Positions 1 to 8,489 are shown, numbered from the stretch's first letter. The stretch is 64,000 nucleotides of DNA from Paracoccus benzoatiresistens (GCF_026913015.1 NZ_JAPTYD010000016.1:1-64000); one strand, 5' to 3'. Numbers and translations: made by a program. The notes: generated by a model from the sequence alone, not told the origin.

Positions 1-2
1 TG

Positions 3-656
3 GATTTCGTCTTCAGTTCCACCTGCGCGACCTATGGCGACCGCGACGGCGAGGTTCTGGACGAGAGCACGCCGCAGGCGCCCCTGAACGCCTATGGCGC
101 CAGCAAGCGCGCGATCGAGGACATGCTGGCCGATTTCGGCGCCTCGCACGGGCTGCGCTCGGTGATCTTCCGCTATTTCAACGTGGCGGGCGCCGATCCT
201 GACGGAGAGGTGGGCGAGCATCACCGCCCCGAGACGCATCTGATCCCGCTGATCCTGGATGCGGTGGACGGCAAGCGGGCGGCGCTGACGGTGAACGGGA
301 CCGACTATCCGACCGCCGACGGCACCTGCATTCGCGACTATGTCCATGTGATGGATCTGGTGGACGCGCATGTGAAGGGCCTGGAATGGCTGCGCGCAGG
401 GCGCGGCAGCCGGGTCTTCTGCCTGGGCACGGGGACGGGTTTTTCCGTGCGCGAGGTCGTGGAGGCCACCCGCCATGTGACCAATCGTCCGGTGCCGATG
501 GTCGACGGCCCGCGCCGGGGCGGCGATGCGGTCAAGCTGGTTTGCGGCAGCACGCGCGCCAAGGCGGAGCTTGGCTGGCAGCCCCACCGATCCACGATGA
601 AGCAGATGATCGCGGATGCCTGGCGCTGGCATCAGAACGGCGCCTATCAGGCGTGA
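3..656 (+). CDS. galE: UDP-glucose 4-epimerase, 5' truncated by window edge
   Basis: Interconverts UDP-glucose and UDP-galactose in the cytoplasm, supplying galactose for surface glycans. The reading frame is open from base 3, so the NAD-binding N-terminus lies outside the window. Visible family signatures are the SSTCATYG segment, the YGASK motif carrying the catalytic Tyr and Lys of extended short-chain dehydrogenases, RYFNVAGADPDG, and a C-terminal CIRDYVHVMDL block. The stop overlaps a GTG start for the next, broken glycosyltransferase gene, so the two probably formed a glycan operon. Confidence 0.93.
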   Translation, partial: DFVFSSTCATYGDRDGEVLDESTPQAPLNAYGASKRAIEDMLADFGASHGLRSVIFRYFNVAGADPDGEVGEHHRPETHLIPLILDAVDGKRAALTVNGTDYPTADGTCIRDYVHVMDLVDAHVKGLEWLRAGRGSRVFCLGTGTGFSVREVVEATRHVTNRPVPMVDGPRRGGDAVKLVCGSTRAKAELGWQPHRSTMKQMIADAWRWHQNGAYQA

Positions 657-887
657 AGGGCGACCGGGCAGCGGCCCTGCGGCGGGCATGGTCGGCCTGG
701 CGCCAGCGCTGGAAGCGGCGGAAGCTGCTGTGGCGCTGCCTGCGGGCGGGCCGCGCCCTGATGCCGATGGCGGATCGCACCGCGGCGATCCGGCCGGGCG
801 ACATCCTGGCCTTTGCCACCGTCCGGAACGAAATGCTGCGCCTGCCGCAGTTCCTGGACCATTATCGCCAGCTGGGCGTCCGGATGA
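653..887 (+). pseudogene. glycosyltransferase N-terminus cut by IS30 remnant
   Basis: A GTG start overlapping the galE stop opens about 78 codons. They end in a segment (GDILAFATVRNEMLRLPQ, then LDHYRQLGV) typical of the start of a family-2-like glycosyltransferase, with the conserved 'RNE' before the nucleotide-binding part. Homology stops at base 887, where minus-strand IS30 transposase sequence begins, so catalytic residues are missing. A lysine/arginine-rich stretch precedes the domain. It is a 5' remnant of a glycan gene split by the accessory region. Confidence 0.7.
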
Positions 888-1339
888 GTAGACATGGCGG
901 TAGATGGTCTCGTGGCACACACGGAGCCGACCACATTCAAGACGCAAGCGTCCGGCAATCTGTTGGGGTGACCAGCCGCCTTGAGCCCGGCGATCACGCC
1001 GTCGCGCAACTTATCATCCTGGAGCAGCTTGGCCCGCCTTCTGCAGCAACTGGCGAGGTGCTGGGCATTCATGTGCCAGTAACCAGTCGCCATCGGCACT
1101 TCGTTGTCGTGCCAGAAGTTGCGCCGGATCTCGCGATGGATAGTGGAGCAATGTCAGCCGAGTTGGACGGCGATCTGCGCCACGCTGATCTTGCGCTGCA
1201 GCATGGCCTTGACAATGCGACGCTCAGGAAGGGTCACGTGCGATGCCAAAGGGAGGTTCCTCGAACTGCAAGAAGCCAACAAATCATGGCTTGTCGCATC
1301 TCGAAATAGAACCCACCCGCTTACATAGCCAAAATGCAA
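888..1339 (-). mobile_element. IS30-family transposase fragment (N-terminal half)
   Basis: Read on the minus strand, this encodes the start of an IS30-type transposase: LPERRIVKAMLQRKISVAQI (helix-turn-helix), NFWHDNEVPMATGYWH in another frame, then KLRDGVIAGLK and an ending close to IYRHVYS. The reading frame breaks at least twice, and the DDE catalytic C-terminal half is absent. The junction at about 888 abuts a truncated glycosyltransferase gene, so this marks the left edge of the accessory region. The outer inverted repeat was not identified. Confidence 0.7.
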
Positions 1340-1397
1340 TAGTTCCTATTATGGAACAGTCAGGTAGTTGTGGTTAATTTGCGCGCTTGTCGGGGCT

Positions 1398-1591
1398 TCA
1401 GTTGAGCAGCCATTCCAGGGCCGGAGCGAAATGCTCGGACTGCACCCATCTCATCACGACAATCCCGAGGATGCCTACGCCGGTGCCAAATGCGGCCGTG
1501 GTGCGGGTAGCATGTGAAACACGCCGCCAACAGTGCCCAGCAGCATCAAGAGAAGATACAGACCAAGCGAAAATGTCTGAACAACGCCCAT
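1398..1591 (-). pseudogene. small two-helix membrane protein with frameshift
   Basis: A good ribosome site (GGAGAAACC) precedes an ATG. The first part is a hydrophobic helix (VQTFSLGLYLLLMLLGTVGG). After a frame change near 1510 a second hydrophobic segment (FGTGVGILGIVVMRW) follows and ends with EWLLN and a stop. Together they make a plausible protein of about 64 residues with two membrane helices and one frameshift. No family is recognised. The frameshift makes it likely broken, and the join is inferred from hydrophobicity and codon continuity only. Confidence 0.3.
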
Positions 1592-1703
1592 GGTTTCTCC
1601 CACGATGGTTTCTGACGAGCGATCGGGCCTCGCCATATTACCCCGCGCTTCGGAAAAGCCCAAAGCGAGGTGGCCGATCGGAGCGGCGATCACCTGGCCC
1701 TGC

Positions 1704-2409
1704 CTACAGCAGCCTCATGGCTCGGAACGAGGCTTCCCGCTCCTTGCCCACGACGATGTGGTCGTGGACCGTCACGCCGATAGCCTCGCAGGCGGCTACC
1801 ACGCGGGCGGTCATGGCGATGTCCTCAGGGCTTGGCGTCGGATCGCCGGAAGGATGGTTGTGGACCAGGATGACGGCACTGGCGTAGTTCGAGTGCGCGC
1901 TTTGCTACCTCGCGCGGAAAGACCGGAACATGGCTGACCGTGCCGTGGCTCAGCGCCTCGTCGGCGATCACGGTGTTCTTGCGGTCCAGAAAGATCACCC
2001 GGAACTGCTCGATCTCGCGGTGCGCCATGCAGGTCCGGCAATAGCTGATCAGCGCGTCCCAGGAGGCGATGACGTCGCGCTGCAGCATTCGGGCCTGCGC
2101 CATGCGTTGCGCAAAGGCGTCGACGATCCGCAGTTGCAGATAAACCCAGCGGTCGGCCCCTTCGACCTGCAGGATGCGGTGCTCGGAGGCCGCGATGACG
2201 CCGTTCAGGTCGCCGAACGTCGCCAACAGGCGGTTGGCCAGCGGCTTCACATCAATCTTCGCGATGGCATTGAACAGGAGCAGTTCCAGCAGTTCGTAAT
2301 CGGGCATGGCCGCAGGACCGCCCTCCAGGAACCGCGTGCGGAGCCGGTCGCGATGGCCCCAGTAGTGCGGGCGTGCCGTTCCGCGCTCGTCGCGAAGCAA
2401 TCTACCCCC
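1704..2409 (-). pseudogene. radC: RadC/JAB-domain protein, N-terminus fused to ImuB remnant, frameshifted
   Basis: RadC-type (JAMM/MPN+) protein, common on plasmids; the function of the family is unsettled. The sequence runs from PHYWGHRDRLRTRFLEGG through DYELLELLLF (helix-hairpin-helix) and HREIEQFRVIFLDRKN to DEALSHGTVSHVPVFPRE. It continues in the next frame with the metal motif HNHPSGDPTPS and a final EREASFRAMRLL. The frame changes near 1888, where one base seems missing (consensus LELNASAVI). Upstream, the gene is joined in frame to a truncated imuB. All JAMM ligands are still encoded, but not in a single frame. Confidence 0.75.
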
Positions 2410-2853
2410 GGCCGCAGCCTCCGGCTTGAGACGATCCATGCCCGACATCACCAACCGGACGACCAGCGCCTCCAGCAGTGCCGCCTCGCCCCCATGCAGA
2501 TGATCGGCGCCGGTCGAGTCGATCACCAACCCGTCCGGCGGATCCACGGCGACAACGGGCGAGACCCGCTGCAAGACCCAGAGGGCCAGCCGCTCCAAGG
2601 ACGCCGCGTCAGTTGCGGGATCATGGGGCAGCACCTGCAACCCCGGCACCAGCGCCTGCGCCTTGCTCACTGGCATGCCGACGGACATGCCCAGCTCCTG
2701 CGCCAACTCGCAGGCGGCGGTCACGAGCCGCCGGTTGCCGACCCGTCCCGCCAGGACCAGCGGCGCCTCAGGCGAAGGCGCTGCCTCGCCTGCTTGCCGC
2801 CTCAGCCGGTCGATCCGCCAGAGTGGCAGGTAGACCGAGATGACCCGTGCCAT
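2410..2853 (-). pseudogene. imuB: ImuB (Y-family polymerase-like) N-terminal fragment
   Basis: ImuB is the Y-family polymerase-like partner of ImuA and DnaE2 in the alphaproteobacterial SOS mutasome. About 140 residues are present: MARVISVYLPLWRIDRL at the start, QALVPGL, and the IDSTGADHLHGG palm motif at residues 111-122. Family similarity ends near residue 140, and the frame runs on into RadC sequence (junction about 2385-2433). The fingers, little-finger and C-terminal regions are lost. The start overlaps the end of imuA by about 86 bases, the normal imuAB arrangement. Confidence 0.75.
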
Positions 2854-3529
2854 CGCATGCCTCCAGTTCCAGATCGAAGCTTTCGCCCGCCCGCGCCCGG
2901 ATCAGCTCCACAAGCCAGCAGGACCGGCCGACGCCGGGGACCGGCAAGGGCGCGGACGGCAGCACCGAGACCCGCCAGCGGGTCATCGCCGCCGTGGGCT
3001 GTCCGAAGTCGTAGGCATCCTGTTGCCGTCGTCAGCGGCGCAGCGCGATGCCGGTGGTCCCCGATCCCTTGGCGGCCAGGTGCAACCGGCGCGTGGCAGT
3101 CATCGACAGCCGCGCCACCTCGGCCACCACGGCTGCCAGGCCGCCATGGCGAAGCCCTTCCTCCATGCAGGCCAGCACCGAGACATCGTCTCCCGCCTCG
3201 ACATGGATCACCCGATCGGGGCCCAGGTCCGCCTGTTCCAGGCTTGGGGCGAACAGATCGGCCTCGGTCACGCACCACAGCACCTGTCCCGGCAGCCGCG
3301 CGGCGATGCCGGCCGCGAAACAGGAGGCTGCGGCGCCATCCACCGCGCCATTGCCGCCGCCCGCCACCTCGTGCAGGCAGCCAAGCGCCAGGCCCCCGCC
3401 CGGCAGGCACCGGTCCAGCTCCGGCAGCCCGAAGGGCAGCACGCCACGGTTCGGCCCCCTATCGCCTTCCATCGCCGCTACCTGCGCGCGCAGGGCGGCC
3501 AAGGCTGGATTCAAGGACCAAGCAGGCAT
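2768..3529 (-). pseudogene. imuA: ImuA (RecA/SulA-like mutasome protein) with in-frame stop
   Basis: Full-length ImuA frame of 254 codons beginning MPAWSLNPALAALRAQ, with GVLPFGLPELDRCLPGGGL and LHEVAGGGNGA. It is interrupted by TGA at 3032-3034, exactly where relatives have Trp (RRW followed by RRQ). After the stop it continues in the same frame with DFGQPTAAMTRWRVS and a normal C-terminus. This fits a TGG-to-TGA nonsense change. A LexA-type box lies 40 bases upstream of the start. With imuB truncated and no dnaE2 nearby, the cassette is presumably non-functional. Confidence 0.8.
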
Positions 3530-3568
3530 GACAGGAAGGGCTCAGAAGGGTTGAAGATGAACCAATAT

Positions 3569-3583
3569 GTTCCTGTTTTGTTC
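3569..3583 (-). promoter_or_regulatory. LexA (SOS) box upstream of imuA
   Basis: A perfect alphaproteobacterial SOS box, GTTC-N7-GTTC (GAAC-N7-GAAC on the coding strand), sits 40 bases before the imuA start. Placement and sequence agree with LexA control of imuAB cassettes. Confidence 0.75.
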
Positions 3584-3772
3584 CGATGAATGTCGGCTTG
3601 TCAACCGAGGGGCAGACGAATATCTGGGGAAAATGTCACGATCCTACCGCGTCACGCTGGCTGTGGAGGTGCCTGCATGGCCCAAGTCTCACGTCGCGGT
3701 TGAGGCTGGTCGCGGAACTGGACTGCAGCGTTGGAACTTGGTAATACGATAGAGCACCAGAGGGGAATGACC

Positions 3773-4060
3773 ATGGGCGTTCACAAACAGTCGGTCAGCT
3801 TCACGGATGCCGCCTTTGCTTATGCCAAGGAACTCGTGGACCGCGGGGATTATCCGAACATGAGCGCTGCCGTCTCGGGAGAACTCGCCCGCGCCCGGCA
3901 GCTTCGGGAGCAAGAGCAGGCCTTGCTGCAGGCCGAATTGCAAAGGAGGCTTGCCCTCCCTCTGGATCAGTGGGAGCCGGTCGGCAGTGTCGAGGCCCTG
4001 ACCTCGGGTGCCTTCGCACGGATAGATGATCTGGAGCTCCGTGCCCGTCACGGTGCCTGA
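3773..4060 (+). CDS. ParD-like antitoxin
   Basis: A 95-residue protein expected to bind DNA through a ribbon-helix-helix fold and neutralise the ParE-like toxin encoded next. The N-terminus QSVSFTDAAFAYAKELVDRG followed by DYPNMSAAVSGELARAR matches ParD-type antitoxins, and the C-terminal half is the predicted toxin-binding tail. The ATG at 3773 is preferred over 3767 because AGAGGGG then sits about seven bases upstream. Its stop overlaps the toxin start (TGATG), implying translational coupling. Confidence 0.8.
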   Translation: MGVHKQSVSFTDAAFAYAKELVDRGDYPNMSAAVSGELARARQLREQEQALLQAELQRRLALPLDQWEPVGSVEALTSGAFARIDDLELRARHGA

Positions 4061-4395
4061 TGCAGGTTCTTGCCCATCCGCTTCTCCGGCGCGACATCGA
4101 AGGTCTGGCGGAGCATGTCCATGCCGTGAGCGGGAGTGCCGATGCCGCCCGACGGAGGCTCCGGGAAGTTCATGATCTGATCGAGCAGGTGATTGAGAAT
4201 CCGTCCCTGGGCACGTCGGTTGGGGAGGCTCTTCCCGGATGGCGCGTCAGGCATGGAGGCAGGGGCCGCCGGATAACGCTCGTCTTCCGTCATGACGCGG
4301 AGGCAGACGAAATCCATCTCGCCCTGGTGTCCTTCGGCGGGGAGGATTGGGCCAACCGCTCACCGGGTCGAACAACGCATTTTCCTGATCGCTGA
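4060..4395 (+). CDS. ParE/RelE-superfamily toxin
   Basis: A 111-residue protein, second gene of a ParDE-like addiction pair. The order of elements (LAHPLLRRDIEGLAEHV, RRRLREVHDLIEQVIENPSLG, WRVRHGGRGRRITLVFR, and a final IHLALVSFGGEDW) matches ParE/RelE toxins with their helical hairpin and beta-sheet core. ParE toxins act on gyrase, but the target of this one is not evident from sequence. It looks intact, though the last dozen residues may be read-through into scrambled downstream sequence. Confidence 0.8.
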   Translation: MQVLAHPLLRRDIEGLAEHVHAVSGSADAARRRLREVHDLIEQVIENPSLGTSVGEALPGWRVRHGGRGRRITLVFRHDAEADEIHLALVSFGGEDWANRSPGRTTHFPDR

Positions 4396-4403
4396 CGCAT
4401 GCC

Positions 4404-4658
4404 ATGCCGTTCGCGTCGAAGACGCCGCGGCCGGGCGAGTATCAGTTCTTCGCCTTCCTGACCTACGAGCCGAATGCGGTCGTCATGCCCATCCATTCCA
4501 CGGCCATGCCGGTGATCCTTATGGCCGCCGACGAAATCGAGACATGAATGAGGGCAGGCTGGACCTAGGCGCAGGCGCTGCAACGGCCCCTGACTGATCA
4601 GGCATTGATGGTCCTGCTGGCATTTATACCGGAAGAAGCGCAAGGGCGGCTACTCTGA
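4404..4658 (+). pseudogene. SRAP (YedK/HMCES) C-terminal remnant with two stops
   Basis: SRAP proteins crosslink to abasic sites in single-stranded DNA. This frame keeps only the C-terminal third: YQFFAFLTYEPNAVVMPIHS (with the family's conserved His), then AMPVILMAADEIET. A TGA stands where Trp is expected, then MRAGWT, a TAG at an expected Glu, then AQALQRPLTDQAL. The N-terminal catalytic Cys is absent. Homology on both sides of both stops in one frame shows point-mutation decay. Confidence 0.65.
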
Positions 4659-4771
4659 CACCCAAGACAGGCTCCCTCAGGATTGCAACCTGCAACTTCA
4701 ATGGTCGCTTAGACACGCTGCTGGCCTAGCCGTGTAGACCTGGCCCCGCCCCTCGGTCCGCGACGTCTTCC

Positions 4772-4990
4772 TCAGTCCAGCCCTAGCTTGGCTTTCAGTG
4801 CATCGATGCGCTTGGAGGCCTCCGCCTTGCTGATGGTGTCGTCAAAGGCGTCGGTATCGTCGGCCTGTTCGCTCAGCGTCTTGAGATAGGATGCCTGCGC
4901 ACCGGTCATGGGGTCTTCGCCGCTGACCCAGGCATCGGGATTCTTCTCGGCATTGTCGGTTGGGTGGGATTTCGGGTTTTCATCGGCCAT
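4772..4990 (-). CDS. DUF3072 domain protein
   Basis: A 72-residue acidic protein beginning MADENPKSHP. The signature DAWVSGEDPMTGAQASYLKT followed by SKAEASKRIDALK matches the small DUF3072 family, whose function is unknown; the predicted fold is a short helical protein. The ATG at 4990 gives the usual family length; longer upstream readings add unlike sequence. It stands alone between the SRAP remnant and an unassigned stretch. Confidence 0.75.
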   Translation of the reverse strand: MADENPKSHPTDNAEKNPDAWVSGEDPMTGAQASYLKTLSEQADDTDAFDDTISKAEASKRIDALKAKLGLD

Positions 4991-5462
4991 GAGGAACTGC
5001 CTTCTTGAGATTACCGCAGTGTAACACGCGTTCCATGTTCCGGTTCCGTTCACGTCGCCCGGAAACACCTTGAGACAGGACGGCAAAGCGTGGCGGACTG
5101 CGGTGGCTCGGACGAAACTGTCTTCGAAGACGGGCAGGAATCGATCACGTGATGAGGACGAGACGATCTCTCTTTGACGGACGACGAGCGTGTTGGCCAG
5201 TCCACGGCGCCGCGCCACGTTCGGTGTTCGACATGAAAAGCGGCGGCGCCAGGGAGGAGGAGGGCGCCGCCCGCATAGTGCTGGCCCAGGGAGGAGGGAG
5301 GGGCCGCGTATGGGGTGCGGGTTCAGCCCGGCCAGCCGGCATCAGCGGTTCCGGCAGGTGCGGGCGTTCGAGGTGACTTATCTGCGGGAGGGCTGAGATG
5401 AACCAAGGTGGTGGCGCGGCAGAACATCGAGGAGCGGCCCATAAAGAGGCGGAAGCCACAGT
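4991..5462. other. unassigned interval
   Basis: No convincing gene was found. Several overlapping frames are open but lack family signatures. A frame ending FEVTYLREG at about 5396 is followed at once by a possible 22-codon frame from 5398 with GGAGGG before its ATG. These may be scraps of a decayed gene. Confidence 0.3.
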
Positions 5463-6221
5463 TTAAAAATCTTCGTCGAAGTCGTGTGCATATCCCCTGA
5501 GATCGCGAACCTTCCTCGCAAGGATTTTGATTTCCTCCTGATATTCCAGGACTTTGTTGCGTAGCTCGTCAAGCTCGGGCTTATGCTGTGCTGTGGCTGC
5601 ATCCCAGCCGGCCTTCCATGCTTGCTGGAGCAAAGTTGAGGCCTTCTTCTGGAGAGCTTGAGATGGTCCTGATGTTTCATCCTGCCCCAACGAGTCATCT
5701 CTAGGCTGTTTTGTGGCGTCGGCAGCGACCTCATCCGGTGCTTTGGGCGATCCGGAGGTTTTCTTGCGCGTCTCCCATGCCACTTGCCGAGGGCTCTTCA
5801 TCTCGGGCCGGCTTTCGAGGGCTTCGTCGTACCGTTTCTTCAGATCCACATAGGGGACTGGGTCTGGTCCCACAGCGTCCGCTAGAGCCTTCAGACCCTC
5901 TTGCGGGTCAAGTCGATGCAGTCGTTCAGCAACCTCGACGGACGAGATTTTCGGCGCTTCTGCGCTACTCTGTTCGACATATCCTTGAGCATGTGCATGT
6001 AGGAACGCATATGCCCGTCTGACTTTGTAAAGGTGCCCCGCTGAGATGGGTGCGCCAAGCTCCGTCAGCTTTTCCCTGAGCACATCTTGCCAAGGACGCC
6101 CCGATGCATCGCCCCGGGAGTGAGCTTCCAGTTCAAACAAGAGCCGACCGACTGTGACCCAGTTTTTGGCCTGCTCCTGGGTCAAGTCACGAAGGGAGTT
6201 CTCCGGCAGTTCTGGCAGCAT
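5463..6221 (-). CDS. hypothetical protein with C-terminal coiled coil
   Basis: A 252-residue soluble protein of unknown function. The N-terminal half (EQAKNWVTVGRLLFELEAHS, GHLYKVRRAYAFLHAH) is helical and resembles a replication or partition accessory domain in composition only. The middle is polar and proline-rich (KSPRQVAWETRKKTSGSPKA). The last 60 residues (PELDELRNKVLEYQEEIKIL) form a predicted coiled coil with an acidic tail. It is divergent from the next gene with a 167-base intergenic region that could hold both promoters. No confident family assignment. Confidence 0.65.
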   Translation of the reverse strand: MLPELPENSLRDLTQEQAKNWVTVGRLLFELEAHSRGDASGRPWQDVLREKLTELGAPISAGHLYKVRRAYAFLHAHAQGYVEQSSAEAPKISSVEVAERLHRLDPQEGLKALADAVGPDPVPYVDLKKRYDEALESRPEMKSPRQVAWETRKKTSGSPKAPDEVAADATKQPRDDSLGQDETSGPSQALQKKASTLLQQAWKAGWDAATAQHKPELDELRNKVLEYQEEIKILARKVRDLRGYAHDFDEDF

Positions 6222-6388
6222 GGCACAGCTCTATTTTGGATGAGTTATCCATCTACGGCTCTGGTGATATCTCGACAACCGCAAACCTTGTGGGAGTTTG
6301 TCGTCAGCGGTTCGAACCGTAGAAAAAACCAAGAAGATAAATTGGATACTTGATCCAACCAAATTTCAATGTTAGATAATTCATCCAG

Positions 6389-7363
6389 ATGTGGCTTGAT
6401 GAGCTGAGGGACGCCCTTCAGGACCTTCGTGATGCATCCACCCAGGCTTACAAAAGGAGAAGGCCTTTGAACATTATCGTCGACAGCATGGCTGTCATCA
6501 TCCCTCAGTGCGAAGCCGGTGCTCTGGGGATTGGTGAAGTGCGTGCGACGCTCGAGCTTCGCATCGAGGAAGACGGAGCTTCGACCTTGGGTGCGGAAGA
6601 CCAGCGTGTTGATCAACTCCTCACGATCAGCGAAGCACATCATCTCACCCTGGTGGCGAGAACCCGGCTTCGCCAGGACCAAGCCGTCATCGCCGATCTT
6701 GACAAGATCTCTGATTTGGCCAGGCAGTTCGAGCCTCTCGTTGCGCGTGTCCTGCTTGGCCGGAGCCGCGACTGGAATGGCTCGAACTGGATCGGCCGTC
6801 TTGATGATGCTGCTTTGGAAGCCTGGATGGAGATCAAGGCTCTGTTCGAAGATCTCGAGACCGAGCGCTGGACCACTGACACGGTAGTCTGGGATGCGGC
6901 TGAATTCGTCTATCCTGGGCATGACGTCACCTCCGTGACGACGGATGCGGAGTTGACGCAGTTCGCGGAAGCCTATGTCGCGGAAGCTGAAAGAGAGAAT
7001 ATCCACCTTCACTATGGGTCGCGTGGTGAGGGGGCGAGCGCTATGCGTGAACTCCTCTTCGAGATCCGTGAAAACCTCAGGGCCGACGACGAAGAGGACT
7101 GGGCCGAGGAGTATCAGGAACTTAAGGGCGCCATCAGTAATGCCGCACAGGATTTCCTTGCGTCTGACGAGGACGCTGAAGGGGACATCGTCTTCTATGC
7201 GCAGAAGAGCCACGACGAAGGTTGGCAGGCGGCGTTCACCCGTGGTTCGGGCCTTGAACTGACCCGCTTCGCGACTGGAGCGCAGGCTGAAGAGCTTCTC
7301 CGTGACCCTTCCACTGCGACCCACATTGTCTTCAATCGCGGGGACGAAGACTGGATCAAGTAG
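6389..7363 (+). CDS. hypothetical acidic protein
   Basis: A 324-residue, strongly acidic, soluble protein. It has runs such as RADDEEDWAEEYQELKG and ASDEDAEGDIVFY and a C-terminal block (GWQAAFTRGSGLELTRFATG) that reads like a compact globular domain. No family recognised. The opposite strand is also open for about 360 codons, but its product is basic and low in structure-like features, so this strand is preferred. The extreme acidity is reminiscent of DNA-mimic or halotolerant plasmid proteins, which is speculation. Confidence 0.55.
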   Translation: MWLDELRDALQDLRDASTQAYKRRRPLNIIVDSMAVIIPQCEAGALGIGEVRATLELRIEEDGASTLGAEDQRVDQLLTISEAHHLTLVARTRLRQDQAVIADLDKISDLARQFEPLVARVLLGRSRDWNGSNWIGRLDDAALEAWMEIKALFEDLETERWTTDTVVWDAAEFVYPGHDVTSVTTDAELTQFAEAYVAEAERENIHLHYGSRGEGASAMRELLFEIRENLRADDEEDWAEEYQELKGAISNAAQDFLASDEDAEGDIVFYAQKSHDEGWQAAFTRGSGLELTRFATGAQAEELLRDPSTATHIVFNRGDEDWIK

Positions 7364-7485
7364 CCACCCAAAACCATTCGGGGGTGTGGTTTGGCTTGTG
7401 AGCTCCCCACCCTCGGAGACTTTTCTCCAGCTTCACTCCGCTCCGCCCGGGGGAACCTAGGCCTGACATTCGAAAGGAAAGCACC

Positions 7486-7842
7486 ATGTCATACCTGACC
7501 AACAGCGCTTCCAACCTCGCCGCCCTGCGTCTCGCCGTCTATAAAGCGCGCACGGTCGTCAACGAATACTCAGACGAGTATGAGTGGAAGGGCCTTTCCG
7601 CGACCCGACAGGTCTCTGGGGCCAGAGATTTCGCGTGGCATGTCAGTTTCGGACTCGCCGACTTCATGACGCATATTTCGGACAGCGACATGCGGGATAG
7701 GTCGGATGACGAGATCGCCGAAGAAATCTGGTCCTGCTGGGACACCGAATGGGATGACCTTCAGGTCGAGGTTGCGGTCGGTGACTTCCGGGTTGGATCT
7801 TCGGATTTCCAGCAGCGCGACAGCGAATACTGGGGGTCGTGA
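7486..7842 (+). CDS. hypothetical acidic protein
   Basis: A 118-residue protein beginning MSYLTNSASNLAALRLAVYK and preceded by GAAAGGAAAGCACC, a good ribosome site. It is rich in Asp, Glu and Trp (IAEEIWSCWDTEWDDLQVEV) with no membrane segment. It lies 122 bases after another acidic unknown on the same strand, so the two could be co-transcribed. No family recognised. Confidence 0.6.
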   Translation: MSYLTNSASNLAALRLAVYKARTVVNEYSDEYEWKGLSATRQVSGARDFAWHVSFGLADFMTHISDSDMRDRSDDEIAEEIWSCWDTEWDDLQVEVAVGDFRVGSSDFQQRDSEYWGS

Positions 7843-7950
7843 GGGCCAACGGAGGAGCCCCTTCTCCGGCGTCACTTTCACTCCCTGCGGGTCGCGATGA
7901 TCTGTGGGCCGTCTTCAGCTGTTAAGCAACAGCCTCAGGATCGACCGCAT

Positions 7951-8000
7951 CGACCGGCTCTACCAACACCGGGTCGACCCAGTATTGGTAGAGCCGGTCG
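7951..8000. repeat. perfect 16-bp inverted repeat with nested palindrome
   Basis: The arms CGACCGGCTCTACCAA (7951-7966) and its exact reverse complement (7985-8000) flank an 18-base loop containing the palindrome GGGTCGACCC (7971-7980). No T-run follows, so an intrinsic terminator is not favoured. A binding site, recombination site or inverted scar is possible. No gene overlaps it. Confidence 0.7.
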
Positions 8001-8231
8001 AGAATGTTGCGGGCACGGCCCGGGATCTGGTCGACGCGGGCACCTACTGAAGCGAGCTCGAAGCTCATCGAATATATCGCCCTGCCCACACCTTCGTGAA
8101 GCTATGGCTGAAACCGGATGATGGGTCTGAGAAGGCGGGGTATCGTGGCGGGTGTCGATGCCTGCCAGAACCTCCCGAAAGCCGCGATCGCGAGGTCGTC
8201 GAAGGGAGCCGCGTCCCGCTTGTCCGACCTG

Positions 8232-8489
8232 ATGGCAGGCGCCGGCACCACGGCATTCGTGCTCGCCGGTGGCGGCAGCCTCGGCGTGGTCCAGGTCGGG
8301 ATGCTGCCGGCGATGACGAAAGCCGGGCTGCGGCCGGACTTCGTCATCATGCGCCTTATCGGCGCGGTGCTGTTCGAGCAGAATGACGAATGGCAGACCT
8401 CGAGCCGCTACATGATGGCCGAGGCCTCTGCTCAGGTCGACAAGGAGGAGATCGACCCCATTTTCAGCATTACCATAAAAGCCGTCTGA
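8232..8489 (+). pseudogene. patatin N-terminus fused to IS256 transposase C-terminus
   Basis: One open frame joins two unrelated fragments. The first (TAFVLAGGGSLGVVQVGMLP, then AGLRPDFV) is the oxyanion-hole start of a patatin-like phospholipase. From about 8350 it changes to RLIGAVLFEQNDEWQTSSRY and KEEIDPIFSIT, the conserved end of IS256-family transposases. Both genes are truncated; the patatin catalytic Ser motif (GTSVG in relatives) is exactly where similarity ends. The chimera is a scar of an IS256 insertion and deletion, not a working gene. Confidence 0.65.

Noticed and set aside
1930..3531. Plus-strand frame of over 500 codons across imuA/imuB
   Set aside because: Arg/Pro/Gln-rich shadow of the imu genes; no signature.
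5149..5459. Short overlapping frames between DUF3072 and the coiled-coil protein
   Set aside because: No family signature or credible ribosome site in either direction.
6245..7324. Long minus-strand frame of about 359 codons opposite the acidic gene
   Set aside because: It gives a basic protein with no family signature; the plus-strand product is more protein-like and GC-rich DNA often opens the opposite strand.
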